Program-made: the position numbers and the translations under genes
In this document: positions 7,610-15,783 of the stretch, piece by piece
Numbering within the stretch: position 1 is the first letter of the stretch
Layout of the letters: every line of letters starts with the position of its first letter
The notes under the pieces: model-generated
Database searches by the model: none
The model's input: only the letters and a program-made list of their open reading frames with translations
What the model was told of the DNA's origin: nothing
Origin: Arthrobacter sp. StoSoilB20
GTDB lineage: Bacteria; Actinomycetota; Actinomycetes; Actinomycetales; Micrococcaceae
Direction: 5' to 3'
Length of the DNA stretch: 64,000 bases
NCBI RefSeq assembly: GCF_019977295.1
Contig: NZ_AP024651.1
Location: forward strand, 1,426,001-1,490,000

Positions 7610-8965
7610 ATGTTTGATCTTTCCCCAGCGGCGCCCCGAGCCGCCAAGCTAACAGCGCTTGGCATTGGGGTCGCTCTCTTGGCCACGGCTTGTGGTGGGT
7701 CTTCGACCCCTACCCAGACCGGGTCGTCTTCTGCCGCAGCCGCAGGCATCTCCTGCCCGGCTCCCAGCGGCGGGGCGGGAGCCGGCAACAGCCAGGCTGC
7801 CACCAACACGGGACCAGTACCTCCCTCGACCACCACCACTGACGCACCGCTCAAACTTGGATCGCTCCTGCCGACGACGGGGTCGCTGGCGTTCCTCGGC
7901 CCGCCGGAAATTGCCGGCGTCAACCTCGGCATCAAGGAAGTAAACGACGCCGGCGGCGTCCTGGGTGCCCCTGTATCTGTGGTCCACCGCGACTCCGGCG
8001 ACACCAAGACGGACATCGCTACCCAGTCCACCACGGCCCTCCTGGGCCAGGGCGTGAGTGCGGTCATCGGTGCTGCATCCTCAGGCGTCTCCAAGACGGT
8101 CATCAACCAGATCACGGGCGCCGGAGTCATCCACTTCTCGCCTGCGAACACCTCCCCTGACTTCACCACGTGGGACGACAAGGGCCTCTACTGGCGCACT
8201 GCACCCTCCGACGTCCTGCAGGGCAAGGTCCTGGGCAACTACATGGCTACCTGTGGAGCCCAGACCGTTGGCATGATCGTCCTGAATGACGCCTACGGAA
8301 CCGGCCTCCAGAAGAACGTCAAGGAAGCCTTCGAGGCAGCCGGCGGCAAGGTTGTTGCTGAAGAACTCTTCAACGAGGGCGACTCCCAGTTCAGCAGCCA
8401 GGTGGACAAGGTCCTCGCAGCCAAGCCGGATGCGATCGCCCTGATCACCTTCGACCAGGCCAAGAGCATCGTCCCCCTGATCACCGGCAAGGGCATCAAG
8501 CCCACGCAGCTGTTCATGGTTGACGGCAACACCTCGGACTACAGCAAGGACTTCCAGGCCGGCACCATGAAGGGCGCACAGGGAACCATTCCCGGTACGT
8601 TCGCCAAGGACGACTTCAAGAAGAAGCTGCTCGCGATCGATCCCGCCCTGAAGGATTACAGCTACGCAGGCGAGTCCTACGACGCCGTGAACCTGATCTC
8701 GCTGGCTTCTGAAGCCGCCAAGAGCACCAAGGGTACCGAGATCGCAGCCAAGCTGAAGGAAGTCTCTGAAGGCGGCGAGAAGTGCACCAGCTTTGCTGCT
8801 TGTGTCACGCTGCTCCGCCAGGGCAAGGACATTGACTACGACGGTCAGTCCGGTCCTGTCACGTTCTCCGACGCAGGTGACCCCACCGAGGCGTACATCG
8901 GTATCTACGAGTACCAGGATGACAACACCTACAAGCCGGTCCGTGAAGAGTTCGGCAAGCTCTAA
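7610..8965 (+). CDS. Branched-chain amino acid ABC transporter substrate-binding lipoprotein
   Basis: LivJ-type periplasmic-binding-fold lipoprotein (451 residues) that would capture Leu/Ile/Val or a related ligand for the LivHMGF permease encoded by the minus-strand operon at 10.0-14.1 kb. The lipobox LLATAC puts the acylated cysteine at residue 28, followed by a Ser/Thr/Gly/Pro-rich linker to about 78. The domain begins LKLGSLLPTTGSLAFLGPPEIAGVNLGIKEVNDAGGV. ATG 7610 follows CGAGGAGAC. It is separate from the permease operon, but both have a CRP-like palindrome about 100 bp upstream, so joint control is likely. Strong terminator at 8992. Confidence 0.92.
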   Translation: MFDLSPAAPRAAKLTALGIGVALLATACGGSSTPTQTGSSSAAAAGISCPAPSGGAGAGNSQAATNTGPVPPSTTTTDAPLKLGSLLPTTGSLAFLGPPEIAGVNLGIKEVNDAGGVLGAPVSVVHRDSGDTKTDIATQSTTALLGQGVSAVIGAASSGVSKTVINQITGAGVIHFSPANTSPDFTTWDDKGLYWRTAPSDVLQGKVLGNYMATCGAQTVGMIVLNDAYGTGLQKNVKEAFEAAGGKVVAEELFNEGDSQFSSQVDKVLAAKPDAIALITFDQAKSIVPLITGKGIKPTQLFMVDGNTSDYSKDFQAGTMKGAQGTIPGTFAKDDFKKKLLAIDPALKDYSYAGESYDAVNLISLASEAAKSTKGTEIAAKLKEVSEGGEKCTSFAACVTLLRQGKDIDYDGQSGPVTFSDAGDPTEAYIGIYEYQDDNTYKPVREEFGKL

Positions 8966-8991
8966 ACGCTTCTGATCCAGACCGCACCAAG

Positions 8992-9025
8992 GACAGGCCC
9001 CCTTCCCGCTGGAAGGGGGCCTGTC
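8992..9025 (+). terminator. Strong intrinsic terminator after the binding-protein gene
   Basis: A perfect 15-bp stem, GACAGGCCCCCTTCC with its complement around CGCT, followed by TGCTTAACT. Confidence 0.88.
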
Positions 9026-9063
9026 TGCTTAACTCTTAGGCCGATTCACTAAACGCCAATTCA

Positions 9064-9948
9064 CTAACTGCCTCGGGTGGGCCACCCTTGGATCGTCTCC
9101 GGCACGAAATCGCGGCTCAGCACCCTCGCCACCATGGCGATGCCCTGCTGCTCGAAATCCTCGTCACCGATCCCGTGCGCCCAGACCACCGTGGCAACGG
9201 CCTGGTTCAGGTTCTCCAGCCTCCACAGAATGCGGTCCTGCGGGGATTCAATGACCCGGCCCAATCCTTCGTAGAAGGCCTGTGAAAGCCGTTCCTGCCC
9301 CAGGAACTGCTGATGGCTGAGCCGGACAAGGTCGTGGACCCAGGGGCGGAGGTCGGCCCGGCCAAAATCGATGACTTTAGTGTCGCCGTCGTCGTTCAAC
9401 CAGTTCCGGGGCTGGTAGTCGCCATGGGTGGTGACCAACTCCGCCGGGCCGGGCGTGACCCCCTCCAGTTCCGCTGTGAGATTTTCCAGGGTCTGCCGGG
9501 GGAGCAGCGAGGCTGCGCGCTCGATGATGTGGCCGGTTTTGGTTTTCAACGCCCGAACATAACTGTGGGACGTCCCGGCAGGCTGGTGCAGTGCGGCAAG
9601 GATCGAGCCGGCCTGGCGGTACGTTTCCGGCTCATTTTCGGACGGTGTGCCCGCCACAACCGTTCCGGGAAGGTAGCGGGTCACCAGCAGCCCTGCCTCC
9701 GGTGAGGCATGCAGCAGGACCGGGACCCGTCCGTCCAGGCCCGGCATCCCACGGGAATAGGCTGCAATTTCGCGGCGGATATGGTGGCTGGCCGTGCTTG
9801 CCTTCACCATGACGTGATCTCCGCCGGCTGCCTCCAGCTGCAGCACTGTGGTGTCCTGGAGCGGCCATGAATGGTCCTGCACCACCGCGTAGGGGCCCAA
9901 CCAAGACGTCAGAACATTCCGTTGTCTTTCAGTGATCCCTTCCGGCAT
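9064..9948 (-). CDS. Aminoglycoside phosphotransferase (APH)-family kinase
   Basis: Small-molecule kinase of the choline/aminoglycoside kinase fold, 294 residues. The catalytic Brenner loop is TTHGDYQPRNWL (Asp base in HGD) and the metal motif is VIDFGRADLRPWVHDLVRL; YLPGTVV and a GG-containing N-lobe precede. Nothing in the sequence or neighbourhood shows an antibiotic substrate, and many members phosphorylate metabolites, so resistance should not be assumed. ATG 9948 is preferred over TTG 9951: CATGCT lies exactly 6 nt upstream, a weak match to the leaderless pattern seen elsewhere. It stands alone, minus strand, between two terminators. Confidence 0.82.
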   Translation of the reverse strand: MPEGITERQRNVLTSWLGPYAVVQDHSWPLQDTTVLQLEAAGGDHVMVKASTASHHIRREIAAYSRGMPGLDGRVPVLLHASPEAGLLVTRYLPGTVVAGTPSENEPETYRQAGSILAALHQPAGTSHSYVRALKTKTGHIIERAASLLPRQTLENLTAELEGVTPGPAELVTTHGDYQPRNWLNDDGDTKVIDFGRADLRPWVHDLVRLSHQQFLGQERLSQAFYEGLGRVIESPQDRILWRLENLNQAVATVVWAHGIGDEDFEQQGIAMVARVLSRDFVPETIQGWPTRGS

Positions 9949-9973
9949 CAATCCAGCATGCCAGCAAACAGCA

Positions 9974-10032
9974 ACGCGGGGTCACATCCTGGGCGTTGGG
10001 AGACCCAACATGGCCCGGATGTGACCCCGCGT
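9974..10032 (-). terminator. Long stem-loop after livF
   Basis: Sixteen-bp arms (ACGCGGGGTCACATCC and complement) enclose an inner TTGGG-AGA-CCCAA hairpin. It lies between the livF stop and the start of the kinase gene; no U-tract stands out. Confidence 0.65.
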
Positions 10033-10046
10033 CGTTGTGGTTGGAA

Positions 10047-10820
10047 CTAGACCTCGTCAGCCAAGGTGCCCAAGTAGAGCTGAATGACCTTGGGATCCTT
10101 CATCAGTTCACGGCCCGTACCTGTATATGCGTCCTTGCCCTGGTCCAGGACGTAGCCGCGGTCGCAGATCTGCAGGCAGCGGCGTGCGTTCTGTTCCACC
10201 ATGATGACCGAGACACCGGCACGGTTGATCTCGTGGACCCGGAGGAAGGTTTCGTCCTGCTTGACGGGGGAGAGGCCTGCCGACGGCTCGTCCAGGAGCA
10301 GTACTGCCGGGTCCATCATCAAAGCCCGGCCCATGGCCACCATCTGGCGTTCGCCACCGGAAAGTGACCCCGCCCGCTGGGCCCGCCGCTTTGCCAGCTC
10401 CGGGAACAACCCGGCAACAAAGTCGAAGCGCTCGGCAAAGGCCTTGGGACGCTGGAACATGCCCATCTGGAGATTCTCTTCGATGGTCAGCGCTGCGAAG
10501 ACGTTGTTGGTCTGCGGCACGAATCCCACACCTTGGGTCACCAGCTTGTTGGCCTTCAATCCGGTGAGGTCCTGGCCCCGGACTACTACGGTGCCGGAAT
10601 GGACCTTCACCAGGCCGAACATGGCCTTCAGGAGAGTGGACTTGCCGGCGCCGTTGGGGCCGATGATTCCGATCAACTCACCCTTGCGGGCCTCAATGCT
10701 GCAACCGTTGAGGATGTTGACCCCGGGGATATACCCGGCCACCAAATTGGTGACCTTGACGACGGAATCGCTTGCCGGTGCGGCTGCCGCCGAGGGCATT
10801 TCACTGACACTGCTGCTCAT
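10047..10820 (-). CDS. livF: Branched-chain amino acid ABC transporter ATPase, LivF type
   Basis: Cytosolic ATP-hydrolysing subunit of the branched-chain amino acid importer, 257 residues. Walker A GPNGAGKSTLLKAMFG, Q-loop VPQTNNVF, signature LSGGERQMVAMGRALMMDP, Walker B VLLLDEPSAGLSP, and H-loop region VSVIMVEQNARR all read cleanly. Last gene of livHMGF. Its ATG overlaps the livG stop by 4 bp, so expression is coupled; a long hairpin follows. Confidence 0.95.
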   Translation of the reverse strand: MSSSVSEMPSAAAAPASDSVVKVTNLVAGYIPGVNILNGCSIEARKGELIGIIGPNGAGKSTLLKAMFGLVKVHSGTVVVRGQDLTGLKANKLVTQGVGFVPQTNNVFAALTIEENLQMGMFQRPKAFAERFDFVAGLFPELAKRRAQRAGSLSGGERQMVAMGRALMMDPAVLLLDEPSAGLSPVKQDETFLRVHEINRAGVSVIMVEQNARRCLQICDRGYVLDQGKDAYTGTGRELMKDPKVIQLYLGTLADEV

Positions 10821-11833
10821 TTCCCGTCCTCCTTCTTGGTTTCAACGATCTCGGACAGGATGCCTGCGTCTTCGGTACCCACCACCGACTCCTCATCGGC
10901 TTCAAGCTCCGCCTCAAGCACCTTGATGCCTTCCGCGTCGCCGAGATCCACATCGTGGTGGGCGCCCAGGTAAGCGTCGATCACGGCGGGGTTCTTCATG
11001 ACTTCGCCCGGGGGACCTTCGGCCACGACCTTGCCTTCGGCCATGACCACCACCCAGTCGGCAATATGCCGGACCATGTTCATGTCGTGCTCAACGAAGA
11101 GCACGGTCATGCCTTCAGCCTTGAGGTTCTTGATGTGGTCCAGGAGCGATTGAGTCAGCGCCGGGTTCACACCGGCCATGGGCTCGTCGAGCATCACCAG
11201 CTTGGGTTTGACCATCAAGGACCGCGCCATTTCCAACAGTTTCCGCTGGCCGCCCGAGAGGGACGCAGCGTAGTCGTCCTTCTTGGCATCGAGTTTGAAC
11301 TTCTCCAACAGCAGGTTGGCTTGGGCCGTGATTTCCTTTTCGCGTCCACCCCACATGCCCTTGAACAGGGCCTTGGAAAGCCGTTCGCCCGGCTGGTCCG
11401 CTGCGCCGAGCCGCATGTTCTCCATGACGGTCAGCTTGCCCATGACCTTGGTCAGCTGGAAAGTGCGCACCATACCCATGCGCGCCACCTTGTAGGAGGA
11501 GACGCCGGCCAAGCTGTTGCCTTCGAACTGCCACTTGCCCGTATTGGGAGTGTCGAAGCCGGTCAGCAGGTTGAAGAGCGTGGTCTTTCCGGCGCCGTTG
11601 GGACCAATCAAAGCGGTGATTTTGTGCCGCGGGATCTCGAGATATTCGACGTCCACGGCGTTGATGCCACCAAAGGACCTCGTGACATCCTCGGCCACCA
11701 CAATGGGATCGCGTTTCTTGCAGCCCGGAGTGTTATCCCCGACTGCAATGGGCCGCGAATCGGTCATGTAGTCGATGTCGTCTGTGTTTGCTGTGTTTGC
11801 TGTGTTGCTGTTGTGTTCGTTGGTCTCACTCAT
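10817..11833 (-). CDS. livG: Branched-chain amino acid ABC transporter ATPase, LivG type
   Basis: Second ATPase of the importer (338 residues, longer than the usual 255). Walker A GPNGAGKTTLFNLLTGF, signature LSGGQRKLLEMARSLMVKP, Walker B VMLDEPMAGVNP, and the LivG-typical VVMAEGKVVAEGPPGEVMKNPAVIDAYLG. Extra length comes from an N-terminal Asn/Thr-rich tail of about 45 residues, with imperfect TANTA(N)T repeats, and an acidic C-terminal tail after residue 290. Four-base overlaps with livM and livF. Confidence 0.94.
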   Translation of the reverse strand: MSETNEHNSNTANTANTDDIDYMTDSRPIAVGDNTPGCKKRDPIVVAEDVTRSFGGINAVDVEYLEIPRHKITALIGPNGAGKTTLFNLLTGFDTPNTGKWQFEGNSLAGVSSYKVARMGMVRTFQLTKVMGKLTVMENMRLGAADQPGERLSKALFKGMWGGREKEITAQANLLLEKFKLDAKKDDYAASLSGGQRKLLEMARSLMVKPKLVMLDEPMAGVNPALTQSLLDHIKNLKAEGMTVLFVEHDMNMVRHIADWVVVMAEGKVVAEGPPGEVMKNPAVIDAYLGAHHDVDLGDAEGIKVLEAELEADEESVVGTEDAGILSEIVETKKEDGK

Positions 11834-12798
11834 GCGAAAGCAAGCTCCTTTTTATTGCCGAAGACGCCTTGCGGGCGGAAGATCATCAGGAGCATCAGCG
11901 CCACGCCCACCAGGATGTAGCGCAACTGGCCGGCCTGGACGGTTGTCAGCCAGGTGACTGCCCCTGATTCGATGAGGCCGTAGAGCAGGCTCTGGGTCAG
12001 CGACAGGACTACCCAGAAGATCATTGCCCCGATGACCGGCCCCAACACCGTGGCCATGCCACCGAGGAGGAGGCAGGTCCACAGGAAGAACGTCAGTTCC
12101 GTGCCGTAGTTGGACGGTTGGACGGCGCCGCGAGGGAGCGTGAAGATCATGCCCGCCAAAGCGCCCAGCACACCGCCGATGATCAGTGCCTGCATCTTGT
12201 AGGCGTAGACGTTCTTGCCGAGGGATCGCACGGCATTCTCGTCTTCGCGGATACCCTTCAGGACACGGCCCCACGGGCTGCGCATCAGGAGCCATACCAG
12301 CACGCAGCAGACGATCACCAATCCCCAGCCAACTACGCGGATGAAGAAGTCGCGGTTGTTCATGCCCATGTAGGAGCCTTCGGGGAAGGGGTTCATGGCA
12401 TAGAACGTGTTTTCAAAGGCTGCCAGCCCGTTGGCGGATCCGGTAACGCCGGTGAGCTGGTTGGTGGTCACCACATAGCGGACAATTTCCGCGGCTGCGA
12501 TGGTGACGATAGCCAGGTAGTCGGCTCTCAGCCGGAGGGTGGGAATGCCCAGGATGAACGCGAAGATTACCGAGCACAGGATGGAAACCACCAAAGCGAC
12601 AAAGAACGGAGCGTCAAAGGTCAGGGTGGAAATGGCAAAGCCGTAGGCGCCAACGGCCATGAAGCCGGCCTGGCCGAAGTTCAACAGGCCTGAGTAGCCG
12701 AAGTGAACTGCAAGGCCCAAAGCGGCAAGTGCGTACGCCGCCGTCGTCGGGCTGAATAACTCGCCAAGGGCGCTGGAGAAAATGAATCCGAAGTCCAT
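11830..12798 (-). CDS. livM: Branched-chain amino acid ABC permease, LivM type
   Basis: Integral membrane permease subunit, 322 residues, about 8-9 hydrophobic helices. Typical LivM features are LLNFGQAGFMAVGAYGFA near the N-terminus, LGIPTLRLRADYLAIVTIAAAEIVRYV, the EAA-like loop SPWGRVLKGIREDENAVRSLGKNVYAYKMQA, and the C-terminal RPQGVFG. Its stop overlaps livG's start, and a 9-bp gap separates it from livH. It should pair with LivH to form the channel. Confidence 0.94.
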   Translation of the reverse strand: MDFGFIFSSALGELFSPTTAAYALAALGLAVHFGYSGLLNFGQAGFMAVGAYGFAISTLTFDAPFFVALVVSILCSVIFAFILGIPTLRLRADYLAIVTIAAAEIVRYVVTTNQLTGVTGSANGLAAFENTFYAMNPFPEGSYMGMNNRDFFIRVVGWGLVIVCCVLVWLLMRSPWGRVLKGIREDENAVRSLGKNVYAYKMQALIIGGVLGALAGMIFTLPRGAVQPSNYGTELTFFLWTCLLLGGMATVLGPVIGAMIFWVVLSLTQSLLYGLIESGAVTWLTTVQAGQLRYILVGVALMLLMIFRPQGVFGNKKELAFA

Positions 12799-12807
12799 GG
12801 CCCGCTC

Positions 12808-14142
12808 CTAACCCACACGCTCACGCCGGCCGAGGATACCCTGCGGTCGGAACAGAAGAACAACGATCATGATGAAGAGTGCACCGACATACTTGAGGTC
12901 GGCGGGAAGGCCGAACACAGTAGTCAGTTCCACAAAGATGCCGACGACGATCGAACCGATCAGGGCGCCGAATACAGTTCCCAAACCACCCAGTGTCACA
13001 CCGGCGAAGATGAGCAGCAGGATCTGCGAGCCCATATCGAACGTGACGCCGGGACGGTAGTACGCCCACAGGATGCCGCCGAGGGAAGCCAGGACGCCGC
13101 CGACGATCCAGACGATGCGGATCACGGAGTCGACGTCGATGCCGGAGGCGGCCGCCAAAGCGGGGTTGTCCGCCACAGCACGCGTTGCCTTGCCGAGACG
13201 GGTCTTGAGCAGGACGATGCCAATCAGGGCGATGACCACCGCACTGATAACGAGTGACCAGAGGTTGTTCGGGGAGATGGAAACCGGCCCGATTTGGATT
13301 TCCGCGCTTTGCGCGCCGGGCAGCTGCTGGGTGGCTCCACCGAAGAAGAACTGGATGACGTAGCGGATGGCCAAAGCAAGGCCGATGCTGACGATCATCA
13401 TGGGAACCAGGCCCGAACCACGTTTTCTCAGCGGACGCCAGAGCCCGGCATCCTGGACGTAGCCGAAGAGGCCGCCACCTATGAGGGAGAGCAGGATCGC
13501 GAGCCAGAAGGGGAGCCCGAAGCCGTTGAACATGAAGACAAGGACGGCGCCCAGGGTCACCATCTCGCCGTGGGCGAAGTTGGTCAGGCCCGTGGTTCCG
13601 AAGATCAGCGACAGGCCAACGGAGGCAAGGGCAAGCAGGAGGCCGAAGCTCAAGCCTGCGACGAGGCGGTTCAGGAGGTTCTGGCCGAAGTCCTGCTGCT
13701 GGACCACGATTCCCTTACCAAAGGCGAAAATCACGGACAGGTTGGAGGTTTGGCTGAACGTGACATCACGGGGATTGTCCTGGCCCTCGGCCAGGGTTAT
13801 GCCCTCCGGCAAAGTAGAGGTGTCCAACTCGATGGTGTAGGTGCCCTGGACAGGGACACCGATGTTCCACGCTCCGTTTGCGCCGGAGGTGGCGTCACCT
13901 TCGAATCCATTGCCGGTGGCTTTGATCTTGACGCCGGGTATGGGTGCCCGGGCATCGTCGCGGAGGAACCCGCTGATGTTGTTTTGGTATGTCGTCGGTG
14001 ACGGCGAAGGCGAAGGGGTGGTTGCCTGTGCCGAGGGGGCGGCGATCAACAGAGCGGCGATGAGGGACGCAAAAAATGCCCCTACCACTCTCTGTAGTCC
14101 CTTGGACCGTCTGATGGACGGGTCGCGCAGTGTGCTTCTCAA
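12808..14142 (-). CDS. livH: LivH-type permease with N-terminal secreted carboxypeptidase-regulatory-like domain
   Basis: First gene of the permease operon. Residues 1-40 form a signal sequence (FFASLIAALLIAAPSAQA). Residues about 52-138 look like a beta-sandwich of the carboxypeptidase-regulatory/CnaB class: ISGFLRDDARAPIPGVKIKATG, GANGAWNIGVPVQGTYTIELD. Residues about 150-444 are a normal LivH permease: LASVGLSLIFGTTGLTNFAHGEMVTLGA, RPLRKRGSGLVPMMIVSIGLALAIRYV, ADNPALAAASGIDVDSV, RPQGILG. The domain would sit outside the cell on the permease. TTG 14142 is chosen because GGAGG lies 8 nt before it; GTG 14157 is the longer alternative. Confidence 0.88.
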   Translation of the reverse strand: MRSTLRDPSIRRSKGLQRVVGAFFASLIAALLIAAPSAQATTPSPSPSPTTYQNNISGFLRDDARAPIPGVKIKATGNGFEGDATSGANGAWNIGVPVQGTYTIELDTSTLPEGITLAEGQDNPRDVTFSQTSNLSVIFAFGKGIVVQQQDFGQNLLNRLVAGLSFGLLLALASVGLSLIFGTTGLTNFAHGEMVTLGAVLVFMFNGFGLPFWLAILLSLIGGGLFGYVQDAGLWRPLRKRGSGLVPMMIVSIGLALAIRYVIQFFFGGATQQLPGAQSAEIQIGPVSISPNNLWSLVISAVVIALIGIVLLKTRLGKATRAVADNPALAAASGIDVDSVIRIVWIVGGVLASLGGILWAYYRPGVTFDMGSQILLLIFAGVTLGGLGTVFGALIGSIVVGIFVELTTVFGLPADLKYVGALFIMIVVLLFRPQGILGRRERVG

Positions 14143-14242
14143 AATGGAAACCTCCACAGTGGGGGTGGTCCCGGCTGCGCCATTGCAGCCGGTGCGAACG
14201 GTAAATGGGGCTTGTGAACAGTTCTTGCCTAGCTGCCTCGAT

Positions 14243-14258
14243 TGTGATCTAAGTCACC
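14243..14258. promoter_or_regulatory. CRP/GlxR-like operator before livHMGF
   Basis: TGTGA-TCTAAG-TCACC matches TGTGA-N2-TA-N2-TCACA at all but the last base. It lies 101 bp before the livH start, the same distance as the site before the binding-protein gene. Confidence 0.65.
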
Positions 14259-14545
14259 CATGTGTGGCCTATGTTACCGCCCGGTGAGCGGAATAAATGC
14301 CCTGTTCGGGGGTGCAAACATCGCGATCGGATAACAACTGTGAAGTTATAGGCAACTAATGATGTAGCTGCAGTTAAGTAAACCTTTGTTGTTCACGGGT
14401 GTTTCTAAACGGTCGGCGAAGTGCCGGCCACCACCACCCTGCCGCTTTAGGGTCACGGTTGCGTTTCGTCTGGGTGAACAAAGGAACTTTCCCTGCCGCG
14501 CGCGCGTGGTACTTGGTACCGTGACATATCACTTAGCCCTTTTTC
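14259..14545. other. AT-richer divergent intergenic region
   Basis: About 290 bp between livH and the Bax-inhibitor gene with no coding potential I can support. It is visibly more AT-rich than its surroundings (around 14330-14400). It must hold the livH and BI-1 promoters; no hexamer pair is clear enough to assign. Confidence 0.5.
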
Positions 14546-14560
14546 AGGAGGACACCCGTA

Positions 14561-15472
14561 ATGGCACTTGGCGGAAACCCAGTCTTCAACGGAAAGAATT
14601 TCCGTGGAGCAAAGCAGGCCCCGCCTGTACCGCAGAACCCGTACGGCCAGCAGTTTAACCAAGCACCTGGCCGGGCACCGAGCCAGGTGATGGACGGCCA
14701 GGCCGCTTGGTCTGCACAGCAGCAGAACATGACCAATGAGCAGCTGCAGCAGATGTACAACCAGCCGGCTGCCGGCCCCGCCGACACCGGCCGCATGACC
14801 TATGACGACGTCATCATGAAGACCGTCGCTTGCCTTGTGGTCCTGGTGATCGGTGCCGGCGTGACGCTCTTCGTAGCTCCCGCCCTCTCCACCATGCTCA
14901 TGATCGTTGGTGCCTTGGGCGGATTCGTCCTGGCACTGGTCAACACGTTCAAGAAGCAGCCTTCGCCGGCCCTGATCCTTGCCTACGCCGGCCTTGAGGG
15001 CCTGTTCCTTGGTGGCCTGACCCGCATCCTCGACGGCATGTACCCGGGTGTCGGTCTCCAGGCTGTTATCGGAACTCTTGCAGTCTTCGGCGTCACTTTG
15101 GTGCTCTTCAAGAGCGGCAAGGTCCGCGCCACCCCCAAGATGGTGCGCTTCTTCATGATTGCCACCATCGGTTACGCCGTCTTCGCGCTGATCAACATGG
15201 TCATGATGTGGACCGGTGCCGTGCAGGAACCGTTCGGCCTTCGCACCAGCATGACGATTGCGGGCATCCCGCTGGGTGTCTTCATCGGCATCCTGGCCAT
15301 CGGCCTGGCAGCTTTCTCGCTCATCATGGACTTCACCAGCATTGAGCAAGGCGTCCGCGCCGGCGCCCCGGAGCGTTACTCCTGGGTTGCGGCATTCGGC
15401 CTGACGGTCACCTTGGTGTGGCTCTATGTGGAAATCATCCGTCTCCTGGCCATCTTGCGAGGCGACGACTAG
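14561..15472 (+). CDS. Bax inhibitor-1/YccA-family membrane protein
   Basis: Seven-helix membrane protein of the TMBIM superfamily (BaxI_1 type), 303 residues. A Gln/Asn/Pro-rich cytoplasmic N-terminus of about 80 residues precedes helices starting at VIMKTVACLVVLVIGAGVTLFVA. Family marks include LAYAGLEGLFLGGLTRILD (conserved acidic residue) and LIMDFTSIEQGVRAGAPERYSWVAAFGLTVTLVWLYVEIIRLLAILRGDD with the C-terminal aspartates proposed as calcium/pH sensors. ATG 14561 follows AGGAGG with 9-nt spacing. Function in bacteria is unsettled. A terminator follows directly. Confidence 0.92.
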   Translation: MALGGNPVFNGKNFRGAKQAPPVPQNPYGQQFNQAPGRAPSQVMDGQAAWSAQQQNMTNEQLQQMYNQPAAGPADTGRMTYDDVIMKTVACLVVLVIGAGVTLFVAPALSTMLMIVGALGGFVLALVNTFKKQPSPALILAYAGLEGLFLGGLTRILDGMYPGVGLQAVIGTLAVFGVTLVLFKSGKVRATPKMVRFFMIATIGYAVFALINMVMMWTGAVQEPFGLRTSMTIAGIPLGVFIGILAIGLAAFSLIMDFTSIEQGVRAGAPERYSWVAAFGLTVTLVWLYVEIIRLLAILRGDD

Positions 15473-15509
15473 CTGCTGCAGTCCCACCCCGCAAAGTAAG
15501 CCAACGCGG

Positions 15510-15543
15510 AAATGCCCCCGAAGAGTCTTCGGGGGCATTTTTG
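15510..15543 (+). terminator. Terminator after the Bax-inhibitor gene
   Basis: Arms AAATGCCCCCGAAG and CTTCGGGGGCATTT around a 3-base loop, ending in TTTTTG. Confidence 0.9.
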
Positions 15544-15545
15544 CG

Positions 15546-15763
15546 TCCGCGAGGGGCGAGGTCTCGGCAGTATGCGGGGGTTCAAAGTGCGCTGTCCACG
15601 TCCGCGAGGGGCGACGTCTCGGCGGTATGCGGGGGTTCATAGTGCCGAGACCTAACCCCTCGGGAGTTTGGGTGAGGGCTCATAGTGCGCTGTCCACGCC
15701 CGCGAGGGGCGACGTCTCGGCGGTATGCGGGGGTTCATAGTGCCGGGATCTAACCCCTCGGCG
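15546..15763. repeat. Degenerate GC-rich tandem repeat (three units)
   Basis: Units begin at 15546, 15601 and 15699 with (T/C)CCGCGAGGGGCGA(C/G)GTCTCGGC(G/A)GTATGC, then GGGGGTTCA(T/A)AGTG. Two units continue into AGTGCCG(A/G)GA(C/T)CTAACCCCTCGG. The GAGGGG and CCCCTC ends make each unit palindromic. It is related to the repeat at 30612-30938. No coding function. Confidence 0.85.
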
Positions 15764-15783
15764 CAGGAGTACCCCGCAGCAAA

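Noticed and set aside
9064..9948. Antibiotic-resistance gene
   Set aside because: APH-fold motifs alone do not indicate drug substrates; no mobile element or resistance context is present.
14453..15640. 395-codon minus-strand frame opposite the Bax-inhibitor gene
   Set aside because: Shadow ORF, His/Asp/Glu-rich with no fold; it also runs through the terminator and repeat region.
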